Shown here: positions 30,717 through 40,500 of the stretch, piece by piece | Layout: each line of letters opens with the position of its first letter | Position numbering within the stretch: the first letter of the stretch is position 1 | Assembly (NCBI GenBank): GCA_026936335.1 | Contig: JAPMXV010000021.1 | Coordinates: forward strand, 1-64,000 | DNA length: 64,000 bases | Direction of reading: 5' to 3' | Source of the DNA: Mantamonas sphyraenae | Lineage: Eukaryota; CRuMs; Mantamonadidae | The notes under the pieces: generated by a model | Databases searched by the model: none | Told to the model about the DNA's origin: nothing | What the model saw: the letters and a program-made list of their open reading frames with translations, nothing else | Translations under genes and position numbers: made by a program

Positions 30717-33314
30717 ATGCAGAGCATTGATCAACCCGTGCACCAGGAAACTATGGTGCATTGGATCAACTCTCTGGACGTGTGCCAACACGACACACGA
30801 CTGGAGGAAAGCAACCTCCTCGTCGACGAGTTGTCAACAGACCTCGCCGACGGCCTTGTCCTCCACCTCATCATGCGCCGCCTGTTTTCACACACACAAC
30901 CCGTCGTGGACGTTGACGTCAGCAGCTCATCCGTCGTGTGGAGCCTGTCCCTGGACGACGTCGACCGCATCGTGGCGCACAGCCTCGGCACACACGACCG
31001 CGACCACGACCTGCACCACAACCTCCTCTCCCTGGCCTCGGAACAGGCCTCACGTGACACCGAATTGTGTTCCTCTCCCATGAGTGTCAGCAGCGACGAT
31101 GGCCATTCGCCGACACACGCCCACCGTTTCGTGGCCGCTGCCCATCTCTTCTGTGCCCTCCATGCCGTCCAGATCCCAGACTCGCTCACCGATGTCAATT
31201 CCGCCGCTCATTCCATCCTCATGGGGGACGAATCCGTCATCTATGACGCCGTGCTCCTCCTCATGCGCCTGTACAAAGACGCCAATCTGCGTCCGTCTGC
31301 AAAAGCGCGCCAACGCTCTTCCACCCGCCGCCGTGTGCCAACCCGCACCACAAGCCCCGAGAAACCCTCGCCACGCGCCCGCGTTGTACAGGTTGCGCGT
31401 GGGGAACGTCCCATGCGCACCACAAACACGCCCATGCGACGCAAGCGCACAAAGAAGGAATGGGCAAAGCGGCAGCAACACCTCACCAACGTCTCTGTGC
31501 GCCAGTCGCAACTAGGCGGTGGTTGTGCACGTGTGGAGACACAGACCACAGTGTACCTTGACCCCTGTTGGCATGGCGACGAGGATGAAGTTGCCTCTCT
31601 CGCAGACGGCGCCAGCCCAAGCAGTCCCCAGCCATCCTCTTACCCCACCCTGGTCCTCATGGATGACCAACAGCAGCACACACCACCATGCCCCGACACA
31701 TCCAACGACGACCAGCCCGCCAAACATGAAAATCCAACCCCGAGCCGACCCGACCCTGAACCCAAAGTCGATCCAGAACCCGTGCGCATGGTCCGCTGGT
31801 GGGACGAAATCCCATCCAGCTCCTCTTCCTCGTCGGCTTCCTCATCCTCTTCTTCTTCTTCTTCTTCTTCTCACCAAGTGCAGGCCCTGGACGTTCCCAT
31901 CAAAGAGGCACAGGCAGAAACATACTTTGCCACCAGCACCACCACGGCCACACCCAAAGAAGCACCCGAATACGTCGATGCGCACACAAGAAAGGCTGTC
32001 GTCTACTGGCTGGCCCACCAGATTGGCTTTTGGGGCATTGAGCGCGCTTGGAAAGCCGTACGCCAACTTCAAGACGAGTGTGACGACTCCGCCCCCAGTA
32101 CATGGACCCTTCTGGGCGCCGACGCACACGCTGTAGCCAACCCATTCCTCAACGGTGTCCTCCTATGCGAACTTGTGGCTGTCCTTCTCGGCGTCCGCGT
32201 GCCAGGCGTCTTCTTCCATCCAAACCGCGCCGCCGATGTCCAGCGCAACCTCCAGGCCGCCCTCAATGTCCTGGTCCTGCACCACAAGCGTCACTCTGTC
32301 CCGTTGGCCTACCTCGAAGCACGCCATGACCTCCTCGATGCCTCGCACGAGTGGCAGTGGGGCATCCTGTTCAATCTGTGGCGCACCTGGCAGGCCATGG
32401 AGCCTCCACAACGCAGACGCTGTCGCTACCAGCCCCTCCTCCACCGATCTCGTCTCTACACGCGCCAACAAGACATCCAGTTGCGTGCTTGCGTGGTCTC
32501 CTTCCTCGACAACCTGCCTCTGTCCTGTGCCGGCGCCGTGGACGACATCGACTCCCTTGTCTCCTGGATCCGCGGCGGCACCGTCCTCTGTGAACTCGCC
32601 TCTCTCGTCACACACACCAACGTCGTGGCCACTTTTACAAACCCCACCTCCCGCTCAGCCGCCCTTGCAAACGTCCAGCTTGCTCTCCAGGCCCTCCGCC
32701 AATGTGCCAAGGTCAGCGGCCGATTCCTCCGCTGCGAACAAGCCGTTGTCGACGGCCACACCACCCTCATCATCGCCCTCGTCCACGACTGCTGGGTGGC
32801 CATGAGCCACGCCTTTCCTCGCTCCAGCCTTCCGTTCTGCCCCGAGGATGCACGGCCCTTTCTCGGCCACACAGAACACGACGCTCACTCCGTCTCCGTC
32901 TCCTCATCTGCCTCCTCTGCCTCTTCAACGTACACCTCCTCCCCGGATCCCGATCTTGACGAATGGCTCCTCGAGCTCCAACTGCACATGGGCATCGACC
33001 GCAACGACGCCGTTCAACTTGCTTGGGAGCGCAAGAACACCGTCGCCCTCATGGACGGTCTCCTTCTCTGCCGCCTTGTTGAGCACCTGTTTGACGCACG
33101 CGTCTCCAACACAGTCTCGTCGCCGACCACGCGTGCACACAGGATCCACAACATCGACGAGGCCATGCTGGTGCTGCGCCATCAGACCTCGGTCCCTCTC
33201 CACGTCCTCTGGCAAACAGACGCCCTGTGCATGGGACACACAGCCGCATGGGTATCTCTCCTTTCGGCCATTCGTCGTGGTGTCCAACGCGGGACCAAGA
33301 AGACCGGCAAATGA
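30717..33314 (+). CDS. Multi-calponin-homology-domain protein
   Basis: A single exon of 865 residues starting 15 bases after the previous stop. I see four calponin-homology-like blocks: about 10-185 (HWINSLDV, LADGLVLHLI, DAVLLLMRLYKDANLRP), 410-550 (VVYWLAHQIGFW, NGVLLCELVAVLLGV, LFNLWRTWQ), 575-705 (CVVSFLDNLP, GGTVLCELASLV, IIALVHDCWV) and 740-855 (WLLELQLHMG, MDGLLLCRLVEHLF). Between the first and second are a basic RRKRTKKEW segment and a Ser run encoded by a TCT repeat. CH domains bind actin or microtubules, or act as adaptors. Four tandem divergent copies without EF-hands, spectrin repeats or a GAR domain do not match a family I can name. A cytoskeletal role is inferred. Confidence 0.75.
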   Translation: MQSIDQPVHQETMVHWINSLDVCQHDTRLEESNLLVDELSTDLADGLVLHLIMRRLFSHTQPVVDVDVSSSSVVWSLSLDDVDRIVAHSLGTHDRDHDLHHNLLSLASEQASRDTELCSSPMSVSSDDGHSPTHAHRFVAAAHLFCALHAVQIPDSLTDVNSAAHSILMGDESVIYDAVLLLMRLYKDANLRPSAKARQRSSTRRRVPTRTTSPEKPSPRARVVQVARGERPMRTTNTPMRRKRTKKEWAKRQQHLTNVSVRQSQLGGGCARVETQTTVYLDPCWHGDEDEVASLADGASPSSPQPSSYPTLVLMDDQQQHTPPCPDTSNDDQPAKHENPTPSRPDPEPKVDPEPVRMVRWWDEIPSSSSSSSASSSSSSSSSSSHQVQALDVPIKEAQAETYFATSTTTATPKEAPEYVDAHTRKAVVYWLAHQIGFWGIERAWKAVRQLQDECDDSAPSTWTLLGADAHAVANPFLNGVLLCELVAVLLGVRVPGVFFHPNRAADVQRNLQAALNVLVLHHKRHSVPLAYLEARHDLLDASHEWQWGILFNLWRTWQAMEPPQRRRCRYQPLLHRSRLYTRQQDIQLRACVVSFLDNLPLSCAGAVDDIDSLVSWIRGGTVLCELASLVTHTNVVATFTNPTSRSAALANVQLALQALRQCAKVSGRFLRCEQAVVDGHTTLIIALVHDCWVAMSHAFPRSSLPFCPEDARPFLGHTEHDAHSVSVSSSASSASSTYTSSPDPDLDEWLLELQLHMGIDRNDAVQLAWERKNTVALMDGLLLCRLVEHLFDARVSNTVSSPTTRAHRIHNIDEAMLVLRHQTSVPLHVLWQTDALCMGHTAAWVSLLSAIRRGVQRGTKKTGK

Positions 33315-33335
33315 ACAGAACAGAACAGCCAAGGA

Positions 33336-34040
33336 TCATTTCAATTTCCTCGCCTCTGTCGAGCCCTTGGGCGCCCTGTCCAAAACATTGTATGCCCACC
33401 ACAAGCGCTGCACAATGTTCACCGTCACACCCAACGAAAACACCCAATACATCGCTTGCAGATGCGCAGGAAACAGCAGAAACGCGCTGAAGCCCAGCAC
33501 CGTTTCTGTGCCCTCCACCAGTGCAGGCGGCATGGTGACCGTCGTCAGCTCCTTGTTTGCGGCCGCAGACAGGTTCATCTTCTCCAGGATGGCTGCGAGG
33601 AAAAACACAGACGCTGCGTTGACAAAGAACGTGCCAAGCATCACAGCGAGCGCAAGCCACACTTCGGCTTCCGCCCCGTCCTCGGCCAACACCAGGCCAA
33701 GGGGTATCAGCGTGTAAACCACAAAGTCGGTGATGATGTCCAAGTACCCTCCAAAGTCGGACTGTGTGCCTGTCAGACGTGCCACGGTCCCATCAAACCC
33801 GTCAGCAACGCGGTTTGCAGCCCAAAGGCCCAGCGCCAACCTGTGATCTCTACGCAGCACCAGCGCAAGGAACGACCCCACACCAAACATGAACCCAATC
33901 ACTGTGATCATGTTTGCACTCAACACGCGTGCAAGCAGCCGTGTCGGCCATGCCAGCAGCGACTCCTTCAGCTGCCGCGTGACCAAGTCCAGCGCCATTC
34001 TTTCAATGTTGCCACGCACGCGCGCATGACCATCATTCAT
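33336..34040 (-). CDS. CDP-alcohol phosphatidyltransferase
   Basis: A single exon of 234 residues from the ATG at 34040 (MNDGHARVRGN). It has the complete catalytic signature of the CDP-alcohol phosphatidyltransferase family, DG-x2-AR-x8-G-x3-D-x3-D, in DGTVARLTGTQSDFGGYLD followed by IITD. Five or six hydrophobic helices are visible (ITVIGFMFGVGSFLAL, FVVYTLIPLGLVL, LALAVMLGTFFVNAASVFFLA, LGFSAFLLFPAHL). These enzymes exchange CMP for an alcohol to make phosphatidyl-glycerol, -inositol, -serine or cardiolipin. The substrate cannot be read from the sequence. Its stop is 21 bases from the convergent CH-domain gene, and its start 29 bases from the end of the upstream minus-strand gene. Confidence 0.88.
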   Translation of the reverse strand: MNDGHARVRGNIERMALDLVTRQLKESLLAWPTRLLARVLSANMITVIGFMFGVGSFLALVLRRDHRLALGLWAANRVADGFDGTVARLTGTQSDFGGYLDIITDFVVYTLIPLGLVLAEDGAEAEVWLALAVMLGTFFVNAASVFFLAAILEKMNLSAAANKELTTVTMPPALVEGTETVLGFSAFLLFPAHLQAMYWVFSLGVTVNIVQRLWWAYNVLDRAPKGSTEARKLK

Positions 34041-34069
34041 TTTCCGTGCTCCTGCCCACACCCCATCCA

Positions 34070-34461
34070 TCACGCATCCTCGTCGTCGTTCTGTGGCCGC
34101 ATGTTCTTTGCTGCTGGCGTGTGCACACGTGTGCTCACCACCACCGCCTCCGCCTTCTTCTCCGGCGCCTTTTCCGTCGTCTCCACGCTCGCCTCAATGC
34201 CCTGGCTCGACTGTCCCTTGGTCGCCGTGCTCCCCACAGGACCTTGTCCACCAAGCACTTCCTTCAACACAAAGCCAATCCCTGCTGAGCCAACCACGGC
34301 CAGCGCCTGCCGTGTGCATTGACCCGCGTCAGCCGCCCTCTTCTTCCGCCCGCCTTTCCTCCCCCACGACCATCCCACACCCTCTCAAAAACCACACATG
34401 CAGCCCCTCCCACACGCACGCACACCCCATGGTCACAACTCACAAGCTTGTTCTGCGACAT
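34070..34461 (-). CDS. Small single-helix membrane protein, 84 residues
   Basis: Two exons: 34444-34461 (18 bases, MSQNKL) and 34070-34306, joined across a GT-AG intron (34307-34443) that contains CTGAC. The product has one hydrophobic segment near the N-terminus (LALAVVGSAGIGFVLKEVL) and then a polar Lys/Glu/Ser/Thr-rich tail ending NDDEDA. Nothing identifies a family. It could be a small organelle-membrane protein with a cytosolic tail. The exon 1 assignment rests on splice sites, branch motif and phase agreement, not on homology. Confidence 0.55.
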
Positions 34462-34570
34462 TCTACTGTACCAACAAACAAGAAACAATGAACTGCGTGC
34501 GCCCTCGCACTCACACATTCACACAACCCACCCCACATCCCGTCACCCTCCCATCCCCCCATCTGCTATC
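34462..34570. promoter_or_regulatory. Divergent promoter, 109 bases
   Basis: This gap separates the start codons of the small membrane protein (minus) and the cyclic-nucleotide-binding protein (plus). It is A/C-rich near the minus start and becomes a C/T-rich tract just before the plus ATG. No recognised box was found. Confidence 0.45.
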
Positions 34571-37525
34571 ATGTCCACTCTGGACGAAGAGCTGCCTCCT
34601 CATCTACAACGACGCCGCTCGTCCAAGCGTTCCAACCCGCTCCAGCGCCGTCGCATCTCGGTCATCGACCACCTCGGCTCAGCCAGTGAAGATGTGCAGC
34701 ACGCCCTGGAAAGCGTACTTTCAGAGGACACTCAGTCGCCGCACGCAAAGTCCAATCTTTCCGTCGTGGACAGCGCCAGTTCCCAATCAGGCAAAGCCAA
34801 CAGCCACCGCCACCGCCACAAGGACCACGGCTACCCACGGCCCATTTCCAGCACCGCTGCTGCCCTTGACCGCCGCTTCCGCCGCAACGACTCTTCCATC
34901 GACATGCGTGCAGCCAAGCTTGCCGAGCGTCGCAAACGCCTTCTCGAATCCACCTCCCACTCCGCCATGCACTCCGAGGGCTCCCTGCCCAGCGTTTCCT
35001 CCCTTCCTTCCCGCGCCACACGTCCCAAGGAAGAACTCAAGAGCATGGGCAGTGATGCAGACGCACGAGGTCGTATCCTGACCCACCAGCGACGCCTGAG
35101 CACCACTGGCCACGACGCACACCCCTCTCCGCTCCCGGCATCCCTCCTTGCGCCCACCCAGTCCCTCCAACACGACGCAGTCACTGCTTCCTTGCGTGAT
35201 GATCCCTTTGCTGACCTTGACGACGACAGCGACGACGATTCCGGCCCAGCGCGTGGCCCTTTGGCCAAACGCAACGCAAACGGCACCAAACCCAAGCCTA
35301 AAGGATGGGCCAAACTCAAGCTCATGCGTCAGGACTCGGGTCTCCTCTTCAAACGACATGCCAGCGACATCATCAGTGCCTTTCAATGCACTCCCAGCAA
35401 CAACGACGTCCTGGCACACCGCATCCTCAAGAAACGGTCGGTTTGCTGCTGCGGCTTCCACTGCCCTCATCCTGCCCCCATCGACTCACAACCCTTCCCA
35501 CCGCACACGCACAGCCCCATCTATCGCAGCAACAACGACATCGACTTTCTCGTCCGATACACTCGTCACGTGCCCTTCCTACAGTACTTTGCCAGCGACG
35601 AACGACGTCTCCTCTGCCAGAACCTCGTCTACCAGAGTGTCCGCCAGGGGAAGCGCATTTTCCAGGAGGACGACGCACCCGACGGCTTTTACATTGTCCT
35701 CTTTGGTGTCGTCTCCATCCACCAGCGCATGCCCGACGATGAAGACACCCGCCGTCTTGTTTACCGCAACCAGCTCAGTGCACTCGTCCAGAAGCAGCAG
35801 CAACGCTACCAAGACTCGCTGCGCAACGACGGACCACCATCGACCTCCGCACCCAGCAACGCCAACAGCAACGTCAGCCCAAGCACAATCTCAGGCAATG
35901 CTGCCTCATCCTCCTCCTCCTCGTCCATAGCCGCTGCCACAAACACAACGTCCACCGTCCAGACGCTCTCCCCCGCAGTGTCCAGCGCCCTCGAGTCGTC
36001 GGGCATCGAGGGTGACCTGCACCACGGCCATGCAAACATGAGCGAGAAGCAACGCAAGCTCACCCTGGACGCCTACCTACAGGCCGAGTCGCACGCACGC
36101 CTGTCCGACGCAGACCGTGCCATCCTCCACCGCTTCATCTCGGATCACAATCTCGAACAGCTGGAAAGCACGTACGGCCATGTCCTTGCTGTGGCGGGCC
36201 CCTCCAGCAGCTTTGGCGAGCTTGCCCTTGCTCGGGTTGCTCCGCGCTCTGCCACCGCCGTCGCCCTGACCGACGTCGAGCTCATGTGTGTGCCCATCGA
36301 ACACTACCAAAACACATTCACCACCGGCACCCAGGCCACTCTCCACGACAAGATCGACGTCCTGCGAGGCCTGGACTTTTTCGCCCGCTGGTCCACAAAC
36401 GACCTCATGCGCCTGTGCTGGAACGTCATCGAACGCCAGTACACACGCCACGAAGTCGTACATCACACGGGCGAAGACGCACATCACCTGTTCTTCATCA
36501 AGAAGGGCGAGTGCAAAGTCACATACAGCATCGACCAATCGGCCCTGGACAAGTCCGGCCACAACGCCCTCGACTACGAAAACGAAAGCAAGGTCGCACG
36601 CAGACGTGCTCTCATGAAACACCCAAAAGTGCACATTCCACGCAAAAAGCAGACCATCGAACTTGCCATGCTCTACCAGGGCGAAATGTTTGGTGAGGAT
36701 GCTCTCCTCACAAACGCAAACGGCAAGTACTGTGTCACTGTCACCACCACCAAAGACTGCACCCTCCTCCTCATGCCCATCCACGACCTCCAACGCAAGC
36801 TCGACTCCCAAACCATGCGCACCATCCTCCAAGTCGCTCGCACAAAGCGCAACCACCGTGAGGACAAGATCGAGCTCTTTGCGCAACATCAACTCCACGA
36901 TCTCGAGCGTTGGGACGCAGATTCCTTCGAATCCCCCGTCTTTCTGCCAAACATCGACACTTCGGGTGCCTCTGTGCGCCAGACCATGGACACCAGCACT
37001 TCCTCCGCCACGTCCACCTCTTCGCCGGCACACGCAGATATCGAACGAGCCGCACGCCAGCAGCAACGCGAGCGCCAACGCATGGACGAGCAGACAAAAG
37101 CTGACGAACACGCACGGGCTCAGCATTTGCACACTCTCATCCAGCAGGTCGTCCAGGAACGTGAACACGAGGACACACAGGACACACGCCACCCGCATCT
37201 CCAGGACCCAGAGGTGCTCACACGCAAGCGACTGCGACGCGCAAACAAAAAGGTGGCTTCCATGAGCCGCCTGAAGAAGCTGGCGCGCCCTCGCGTCCAA
37301 GTCCGTGACCGACGCCTCATGCAAGAGATGCAGCGCAATTTGCTCAACCCGGAGCTCACCCTCGACCAGGTCATGGACGCCTTTATGGTTGCCACCCAAG
37401 AACGCCAGCGTTCTCGCATGCGTCGCCGTCCCAAACGGAGTGATGCATCCGGCACCGGCACAAACGCTGCCTCCTCCTCGGGCTCCAAAAGCCTCACCAT
37501 GAGTCGCAGCCGATCCAATCGATGA
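34571..37525 (+). CDS. Protein with two cyclic-nucleotide-binding domains
   Basis: One open frame of 984 residues from MSTLDEELPPHLQRRRSS. The first 330 residues are basic, Ser-rich and disordered-looking. The first cNMP-binding domain starts about 350 (RIFQEDDAPDGFYIVLFGVV). Its phosphate-binding cassette FGELALARVAPRSATAVA lies at about 548, with the key Glu and Arg present; about 160 residues of Ser/Asn/Gln-rich sequence are inserted between. The second domain (HEVVHHTGEDAHHLFFIKKGE) has a degenerate cassette at about 707, FGEDALLTNANGKYCVTV, lacking the Arg. The tail is coiled and basic (RMRRRPKRSD). No kinase, channel or GEF domain is attached. It resembles PKA regulatory-subunit-type sensors by domain pair only. 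Bases 35439-35516 may be an unspliced in-frame intron. Confidence 0.8.
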   Translation: MSTLDEELPPHLQRRRSSKRSNPLQRRRISVIDHLGSASEDVQHALESVLSEDTQSPHAKSNLSVVDSASSQSGKANSHRHRHKDHGYPRPISSTAAALDRRFRRNDSSIDMRAAKLAERRKRLLESTSHSAMHSEGSLPSVSSLPSRATRPKEELKSMGSDADARGRILTHQRRLSTTGHDAHPSPLPASLLAPTQSLQHDAVTASLRDDPFADLDDDSDDDSGPARGPLAKRNANGTKPKPKGWAKLKLMRQDSGLLFKRHASDIISAFQCTPSNNDVLAHRILKKRSVCCCGFHCPHPAPIDSQPFPPHTHSPIYRSNNDIDFLVRYTRHVPFLQYFASDERRLLCQNLVYQSVRQGKRIFQEDDAPDGFYIVLFGVVSIHQRMPDDEDTRRLVYRNQLSALVQKQQQRYQDSLRNDGPPSTSAPSNANSNVSPSTISGNAASSSSSSSIAAATNTTSTVQTLSPAVSSALESSGIEGDLHHGHANMSEKQRKLTLDAYLQAESHARLSDADRAILHRFISDHNLEQLESTYGHVLAVAGPSSSFGELALARVAPRSATAVALTDVELMCVPIEHYQNTFTTGTQATLHDKIDVLRGLDFFARWSTNDLMRLCWNVIERQYTRHEVVHHTGEDAHHLFFIKKGECKVTYSIDQSALDKSGHNALDYENESKVARRRALMKHPKVHIPRKKQTIELAMLYQGEMFGEDALLTNANGKYCVTVTTTKDCTLLLMPIHDLQRKLDSQTMRTILQVARTKRNHREDKIELFAQHQLHDLERWDADSFESPVFLPNIDTSGASVRQTMDTSTSSATSTSSPAHADIERAARQQQRERQRMDEQTKADEHARAQHLHTLIQQVVQEREHEDTQDTRHPHLQDPEVLTRKRLRRANKKVASMSRLKKLARPRVQVRDRRLMQEMQRNLLNPELTLDQVMDAFMVATQERQRSRMRRRPKRSDASGTGTNAASSSGSKSLTMSRSRSNR

Positions 37526-37555
37526 CCAAAAACACCAATGTATTTAGTCCCTCCC

Positions 37556-40500
37556 TCAAAAAATCATGCTCGTGTCGTCGTCAAAATGGATGGCCGGCAC
37601 GTCGTTCTGGAACGAAATGCTTCCGTTCACATCGCCGTGCACCGACCCACTGTCGTTGCCTGCACTGCCACCCATCCCCGACATATTCAGCCCGCTGCTG
37701 TTGGCGCCGCCTGTGCTGGAACGCTCGTTCACGCGCCGCCTCATGGGCGAAAACAGCTTCTCGCGGCGCGCACGCACATTCTGCGGCGCCAAGCGCGCAC
37801 CCACGCACCACCGCATCAGCCACACGCCCGCCAGACCCATCACAGATACAAGTACCACCGTCGACCAGCTTGCGCCCGCCATGCCTTCGCTGTACACCAC
37901 CTGCACCTGCTCGGCGCCCCCGGCCTCCTCCGCCTCTTCGGCCGCCCTGCGTGCCTCCTCCGCACGCCACAGCTCCTCCTGTGTGGCCTTGGTCTTGTAC
38001 ACCACTGGCACGCGCTGCTTCTGGCCCGTCACTGTGTTGCTCACCAGCACATACACACCTTCGAACGAACGGCGTGTCTTGACCACACGCACCTCAAACA
38101 CAGCGCTGCCTCGCGTCGACTCCATGCGCACCATGCGCACCTGCACACGTCCACTGTCCGTGCTCACTGCCTCCAGTTGAGAAGGTTTGCCAAACACACG
38201 CACGTTCTCCGAACGCACCTCCTGCGTCAGCTCAATCGCACGCCCGCGGTTCTCCAACACAAACGCAGGCACAAATGGCACCACCGCGTGTGCAGCCACC
38301 GCACTGTTGCCCACAAGTGTGGCACGCACATCCAGCTGCTCCACCGTCTCCTGCGTGAAATTCTGTGCGCTCGCAGCCACAGGGTGCACCATGCAGTACA
38401 CCGCGCCCGTGCCACGCTCCAACTGCACTGCTGTCGACGCCCACTCGCTCTGGTCCACGCTACACGCCACCTGCACGCGGTGCTGCACACGCGCGCCTCC
38501 CTCTTCGCCCGAATCCACCAGCTCGTGGCCTGCCGCGTCAAACACATTGACACGCAGGGCATACGACGGCGGCCGCTCCACAGGCACGTTGGTGGCAAAA
38601 CTCAGCTTGCCCATTTCGATGCTCAGCTTCGATACCGTCACCACACGCACGGGCGTCGACGACTTGGAGTCGCCGTGCGCACTCGACACGACCGCCGTCC
38701 CCGCCTTCAGCGCATGCGCCAGACCCGTACTCTCGTCCACAGCCACCACCTCGCTGTCCGACGACTGCCACGCTCCGCTTTCGATGCTGCTTTCCAGCTG
38801 CACCACGCCGCCCACAAGCACACGCGGCGACGCAGGCGCAATCGCGCTCCCCACCGTCAGCCGCACATAGTCTGCAATGTGATCGCCGCCCATTACAAAC
38901 ACACGCACCACAACCTGGCCCTGGCGCAACGCCGTGAAGCTCGCGGTGCGGTTCTCGTTCGACAGGCGCATGTCGCCAACCACATCCCTGCGGTTCACCT
39001 GCACTCCAAAGTCCACCCCCTGGTGCGAGTCAAACGCCACGCCCAGTTCGTCGCGCAGCACAAGCTCAAAGTTGGCCTGCGAGTGGATGGGCACATCCAC
39101 GCGGAATGGCTGTGCTGCGTGCAGCGACAACTGGTGCACTGCCTTGATCTGTACACGCAACACCACACTCTGACCCGTGCTGCGGTCGCTCACCGTGACA
39201 AACGCCGTGCCCGTCTGCTCGCCCGTGTGTCGCACGTTGCCCTTGCTGTCCACAGACACCAGCGGCTCCGAGCAGCCCTCGCTGCCAAACACAGCATACC
39301 TCAACTTTGTCTTGGTGTCCAGGTTGGTGCGCACAACATACTCGCTGCCCGGCGGCAGCAACACACTCGATGGTCCCTCCAGTGCCAGCGGAGGCACAAC
39401 CGACATGCTCATCGAGTCCACCAGTTGCGGCAGAGGCATGTCTGTAAAGTTGCGCAAATCCAGCCCGCTGCCAGGCACCACACGCACACTCAGCGTCGCC
39501 GTGCCCACCTGCAGCGCCTCCACCTCCATCGAAAACTGCGAGTGCATCTCCGCAGGCATCCCTGCACGGTGATACACAGGGCGCAACTCTGCAAGCTCAC
39601 CGTTGCTGATCTGCCAACGGAAAGGGATCTGCGCGAGTCCAAAGCTGAACGGCGTCTCGCCGCTCACGCCGTGCACGCGCACCGTCATGCGCTGGCCCAC
39701 CGTCAGCGTGTTGCTCGACGCATGAATCGCCAGGCCCGTGATCTTCTTCACCGTCACGCTCACCGTGTCCTTGCCATACGTGATCAACTTGCCCGTCAAC
39801 GAGTCGTACCCCTGCGCACGCACCTGCACCGTCGTGCTGCCCACACGCAGGCCCGTCACCAGACCGTCCGCACTCACAGCCACCACGTCGCCGTTGTCGC
39901 TTGCGTACGTCATGCGCGCGTTGTGCGGTCCACCCGAGTACGTCAGCTGGTGAACTGCGCCGGGGATCAAGATCATGCGGCTTGGCTCCACACGCAGTGG
40001 CGAGTACACAACCACCTGCTGCTTGCCACTGCTCACCACCACGCCGTCCTCCTCGCCGCGTGCGCTGAAGCTAATGCGCGTCGTGCCCAGATGTGCGCCA
40101 AACACAGTGTACACCGCCTCTGTGGCGTTCTCACCACCCTCTTCCACACCACGCTCCACAGGTGTCAACACAACTGCGCTTGTGTCTGTGTGCATTTCGA
40201 TGCGCATCAGCTCAAACTGCTCCACCGTGAACGGCATGCCGTTGGTGTCCAAAACGCGCAAGCGCAGCTCGTTGCTTGCGCCCAGCAGCAGCTTGTCCTG
40301 CACGCTCACCTCCAGACGCAGCACACGTGAAATGCTCAGCGACGATGACACAAGGTCCGACTGCTGCAGGCACTCGTCCTGCACCTGCAGCTGCACCTGC
40401 GAGCCCAGCTGCAGAGGGCGCAGCTCCACCCAGCGTGAGTCGTCACCGGGTCGAACAGCAACGTGTTGTCCGGGCAGGGCCGCGTACGTAAACACTCCCG

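Noticed and set aside
37538-40330. Long plus-strand open frame (930 codons) antisense to gp210
   Set aside because: It is His/Arg/Leu-rich with no domain, and mirrors the codon bias of the minus-strand gp210 gene, whose protein is clearly conserved.
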